From the IMG/VR virus record IMGVR_UViG_3300033981_001727, positions 1-20,228 of that record: a stretch of 20,228 nt of DNA; one strand, 5' to 3'. The first letter of the stretch is position 1; the number at the start of each line of letters is the position of its first letter. Source of the stretch: a virus. Below are positions 18,749 to 20,228 of the stretch, one piece after another. A model generated the notes under the pieces. It worked only from the letters and a program-made list of their open reading frames with translations, made no database searches and was not told where the DNA came from. The position numbers and the translations under genes are program-made.

Positions 18749-18814
18749 TGCAGAGCGAGCCCGTGGGGATGCTCGGGCAGAGATAGAACGCGCGGCGCGT
18801 GCGCGCGTGAGAGC

Positions 18815-18843
18815 ATCCTACGGCAACTCGGCGCACCCGTCAA
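18815..18843 (-). promoter_or_regulatory. tandem promoter P3
   Basis: Minus-strand TTGACG (18838-18843), 17-base spacer, TAGGAT (18815-18820). It shares the GCAGGGG-TTGACG upstream context with P2 and nearly so with P1, but not the spacer. Confidence 0.5.
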
Positions 18844-18863
18844 CCCCCTGCGGAAAACCCTGG

Positions 18864-18888
18864 GTCTCACTGAGTCTTGCCGTGAGAC
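18864..18888. promoter_or_regulatory. palindromic operator-like site upstream of P3
   Basis: GTCTCAC, 11 bases, GTGAGAC: perfect 7-bp arms, 25 bp overall, ending 20 bases upstream of the P3 -35. Typical of a dimeric repressor or activator; also able to fold as a hairpin behind the regulator gene. Confidence 0.45.
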
Positions 18889-18953
18889 ATGGGGGCGAGT
18901 GATTGCACATCGCCGGGCCAGTAAAAATTTAATATGTATGTGTTGGTATTCGC

Positions 18954-19331
18954 CTATTTGATTCGGGCTCCGTTAATAAGTTCGTTTATTAAATCGCCCG
19001 ACCGAATGTGGCGTCGTGCGCATTCGTTGGTTACCCAGTCGTGGTTCTCTGGGGTTAATAAGGTCGCGATTGTGCGTCTTTTCTTCTCCTGGCGTTCGGC
19101 CTCGCGCTCGGTGGAGAACACCTCTCTGGCCTTGGTTCCAGCCCAGCGCTTGTAGTCATCTTCCGACAGGTGGCCATTCCGTACTGCCTTCTCAAGGCGC
19201 ACGGCTACTGCTTGGCGGGTCACGCCGAGTTGTTCCGCGACTGCAGCCCACTTCACGAAGCCGTCCCGCCGGTAATGGTCCTCGCAGATGGCGAAGAATT
19301 CGGCTCTGGGGACAGGCTTCTTGGCGGGCAC
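18954..19331 (-). CDS. putative transcription regulator, HTH-like N-terminus and RHH-like C-terminus, 125 aa
   Basis: Residues about 10-50 read as a helix-turn-helix (F-A-I-C-E-D-H-Y ... W-A-A-V-A-E-Q-L-G-V-T-R-Q-A-V-A-V-R-L-E-K-A). A basic linker (R-E-A-E-R-Q-E-K-K-R-R) leads to T-I-A-T-L-L-T-P-E-N-H-D-W-V-T-N-E-C-A-R-R-H-I-R-S-G-D-L-I-N-E-L-I, which has the strand-helix-helix form of ribbon-helix-helix proteins. The GTG start at 19329-19331 has no competing ATG. A palindrome lies just upstream, pointing to autoregulation. Between the sigma factor and the tandem promoters, it is the natural candidate for the early/late switch. Confidence 0.65.
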   Translation of the reverse strand: MPAKKPVPRAEFFAICEDHYRRDGFVKWAAVAEQLGVTRQAVAVRLEKAVRNGHLSEDDYKRWAGTKAREVFSTEREAERQEKKRRTIATLLTPENHDWVTNECARRHIRSGDLINELINGARIK

Positions 19332-19342
19332 TTGACGTTCTA

Positions 19343-19360
19343 GGGGAGTTACCGCAACTC
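19343..19360. promoter_or_regulatory. GGGNAGTTACCGC motif, copy 2, with GAGTT-N5-AACTC palindrome
   Basis: GGGGAGTTACCGC (19343-19355) matches the terS-upstream copy at 9082 in 12 of 13 bases. It also forms the inverted pair GAGTT/AACTC (19346-19360), 15 bases before the regulator start. Confidence 0.4.
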
Positions 19361-19545
19361 TACCGCTGGGCTGGGGGGCCCTCGTACAGGGATTCGAGCT
19401 GCTCCACGAGGTCGGGTTGGGCCGGGGCGACGGGCTCGAGGCTGGCCTGCCAAATCGTGATGCGTTGGATGCGGGGGCTGCGGGAGAGGAAGCGGAGCAT
19501 CCAGAGTTCGTACCAGCGCAGGGGAACGATGGGGGAGGGGCTCAT
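19360..19545 (-). CDS. hypothetical protein, 61 aa, coupled to the sigma factor
   Basis: Not recognised. N-terminal half basic and aromatic ([17 protein letters not shown]), C-terminal half acidic helix ([11 protein letters not shown]). ATG at 19543-19545 overlaps the sigma stop (ATGA). The constant coupling makes an anti-sigma or sigma-assisting role worth testing; there is no sequence evidence for it. Confidence 0.55.
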   Translation of the reverse strand: MSPSPIVPLRWYELWMLRFLSRSPRIQRITIWQASLEPVAPAQPDLVEQLESLYEGPPAQR

Positions 19546-20228
19546 GGGGTGGGGGCGTGGCCAGCGAGGGACAGGGTGATGCGGAGTTTGCGGATGGCGG
19601 TTTTTTGGATTTGGCCGGCGCGGCAGCGGCTGAAACCGAACTCGGTGGCGATGTCTTTGAGCGTGCGGCCCTGGAAGAAGGAGGCTTGGATGATCCGGAA
19701 TTCGGTGGGGTTCAGGGCCGCGAGGGCTGCTTGGACGGCTTCTTTGTTGGCGTCGAGGGCGAGGACTTCGTCCGGTTCGCTTTCGTTGGATTCGGTGGGG
19801 GAGGGGATGAGGTCGATGATTGTGGTGCCGCCCTCGGTGGTGATGGCGTCGAGGGAGGAGCAGGCGGTCAGCGTGTGGGTTTGGAGGACTTGGGCGATGC
19901 GCTCAGGGCTGGTGTCGGTGTATTCGGCGATTTGGAGCACGGTGGGGGCGGTGCCGTAGAGGCTGGTGTGCTCGGTGGTGAAGCGCTGGATGCGGGCGAG
20001 CAGTTCGTGGGTGTTGATTGGCAGGCGGATCGAGCGGGCGTGGGTGTGGAGGGCCCGGGTGATGGCTTGGCGGATCCACCAGTAGGCGTAGGTGGAGACG
20101 GCGTAGCCGCGGGTCGGGTCGTAGAGCTCGAGGCCGCGGATCAGGCCCAGGTTGCCTTCTTGGATGAGGTCGGCGAGGTCCAGGCCCCGGCCCTGGTAGC
20201 GCTTGGCGATGGAGACGACCAGGCGGAG
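19542..20228 (-). CDS. sigma-70 family RNA polymerase sigma factor, 5' end outside the window
   Basis: 228 codons are visible and the frame runs off the right edge. Region 2 is excellent: [24 protein letters not shown] (2.1-2.2), Y-D-P-T-R-G-Y and [15 protein letters not shown] (2.3-2.4), then A-R-S-I-R-L-P. Region 3 is recognisable. Region 4.2 near the end ([25 protein letters not shown]) has the -35-reading helix-turn-helix. It is like cyanobacterial group 1/2 sigma factors, not ECF or T4 gp55 types. It presumably directs host RNA polymerase to the element's own promoters. A GTG at 19940 is internal and not the start. Confidence 0.93.
   Translation of the reverse strand, partial: LRLVVSIAKRYQGRGLDLADLIQEGNLGLIRGLELYDPTRGYAVSTYAYWWIRQAITRALHTHARSIRLPINTHELLARIQRFTTEHTSLYGTAPTVLQIAEYTDTSPERIAQVLQTHTLTACSSLDAITTEGGTTIIDLIPSPTESNESEPDEVLALDANKEAVQAALAALNPTEFRIIQASFFQGRTLKDIATEFGFSRCRAGQIQKTAIRKLRITLSLAGHAPTP

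Larger units (their letters stand above)
17991..18953. other. 963-base control region with little or no coding
   Basis: Between the HTH/RHH regulator and the small-gene array. It holds three leftward promoter-like sites, a 32-bp direct repeat pair, a 7+7 palindrome, copy 5 of the 13-bp motif, and an A/T-rich stretch (18920-18953) behind the regulator's stop. From 18030 to 18350 one weak minus-strand ORF is open; from 18350 to 18560 I see nothing coding. Several CCTGCAGG palindromes lie in 18190-18305. If the nearest promoter is used, the leader before the first clear gene is about 590 bases long. Confidence 0.55.

Noticed and set aside
18541-18953. tRNA gene or phage attachment site in the control region
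   Set aside because: No T-arm-like GGTTCRANNCC or cloverleaf could be traced on either strand, and no integrase is present to suggest an att site.

Overview
The window reads as one long stretch of a tailed double-stranded DNA phage genome or prophage. It is GC-rich, and every confident gene except one small HNH nuclease is on the minus strand, so transcription runs from right (20228) to left (1). A high-GC picocyanobacterial host (Synechococcus/Cyanobium type) is the best guess. The reasons are the primary-type sigma-70 region 2 and 4 sequence at the right edge, and Cys/Trp/Gly virion-protein motifs (C-W-K-G-Y-x-Q-x-G, P-N-C-V-P) that I remember from marine cyanophages. Both are from memory and no search was run. 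No integrase, tRNA, major capsid, tail or lysis gene is visible, so lytic and temperate lifestyles cannot be told apart here.

Layout, in the direction of transcription. (1) 20228-18954, control block: a 5'-truncated sigma-70 factor, a coupled 61-aa protein, and a 125-aa protein with an HTH-like N-terminus and a ribbon-helix-helix-like C-terminus. (2) 18953-17991, about 960 bases with little or no coding: three tandem leftward promoter-like sites (two inside a 32-bp direct repeat), a perfect 7+7 palindrome and one weak 100-aa ORF. (3) 17990-13850: about fifteen very small genes (55-234 aa), mostly coupled by ATGA overlaps or 3-5 nt gaps. Several look like widespread phage proteins, one reading frame is broken by an apparent extra base, and the block ends in a ribbon-helix-helix protein. 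(4) 13844-12638: a DUF932 (phage/plasmid) gene with its own promoter-like site and a hairpin behind it. (5) 12637-11878: a complex 251-base regulatory region, then a 97-aa protein that looks like Csx16 (VVA1548 family, type III CRISPR ancillary/ring nuclease) and a 67-aa acidic protein. (6) 11877-9139: more tiny coupled genes, including a zinc-ribbon protein, two miniature membrane proteins (26 and 39 aa) and a strong plus-strand terminator of unknown origin. (7) 9138-70, packaging and head block: TerS, TerL, a divergent HNH nuclease beside a 21-bp iteron-like array, portal (DUF1073), a 531-aa Cys-module protein, an SPP1 gp7/Mu F head-morphogenesis protein, two more Cys-module proteins and a small terminal ORF.

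Working model (inference): the sigma factor and the HTH/RHH protein sort early and late promoters. The small-gene arrays are host-takeover or anti-defence genes, with the Csx16-like protein the most testable anti-CRISPR candidate. The left third packages DNA and builds the head. Recurrent intergenic motifs (a 13-bp AACCNRTTCAGGA element in five places, a GGGNAGTTACCGC pair, several palindromes) suggest a shared regulatory code.
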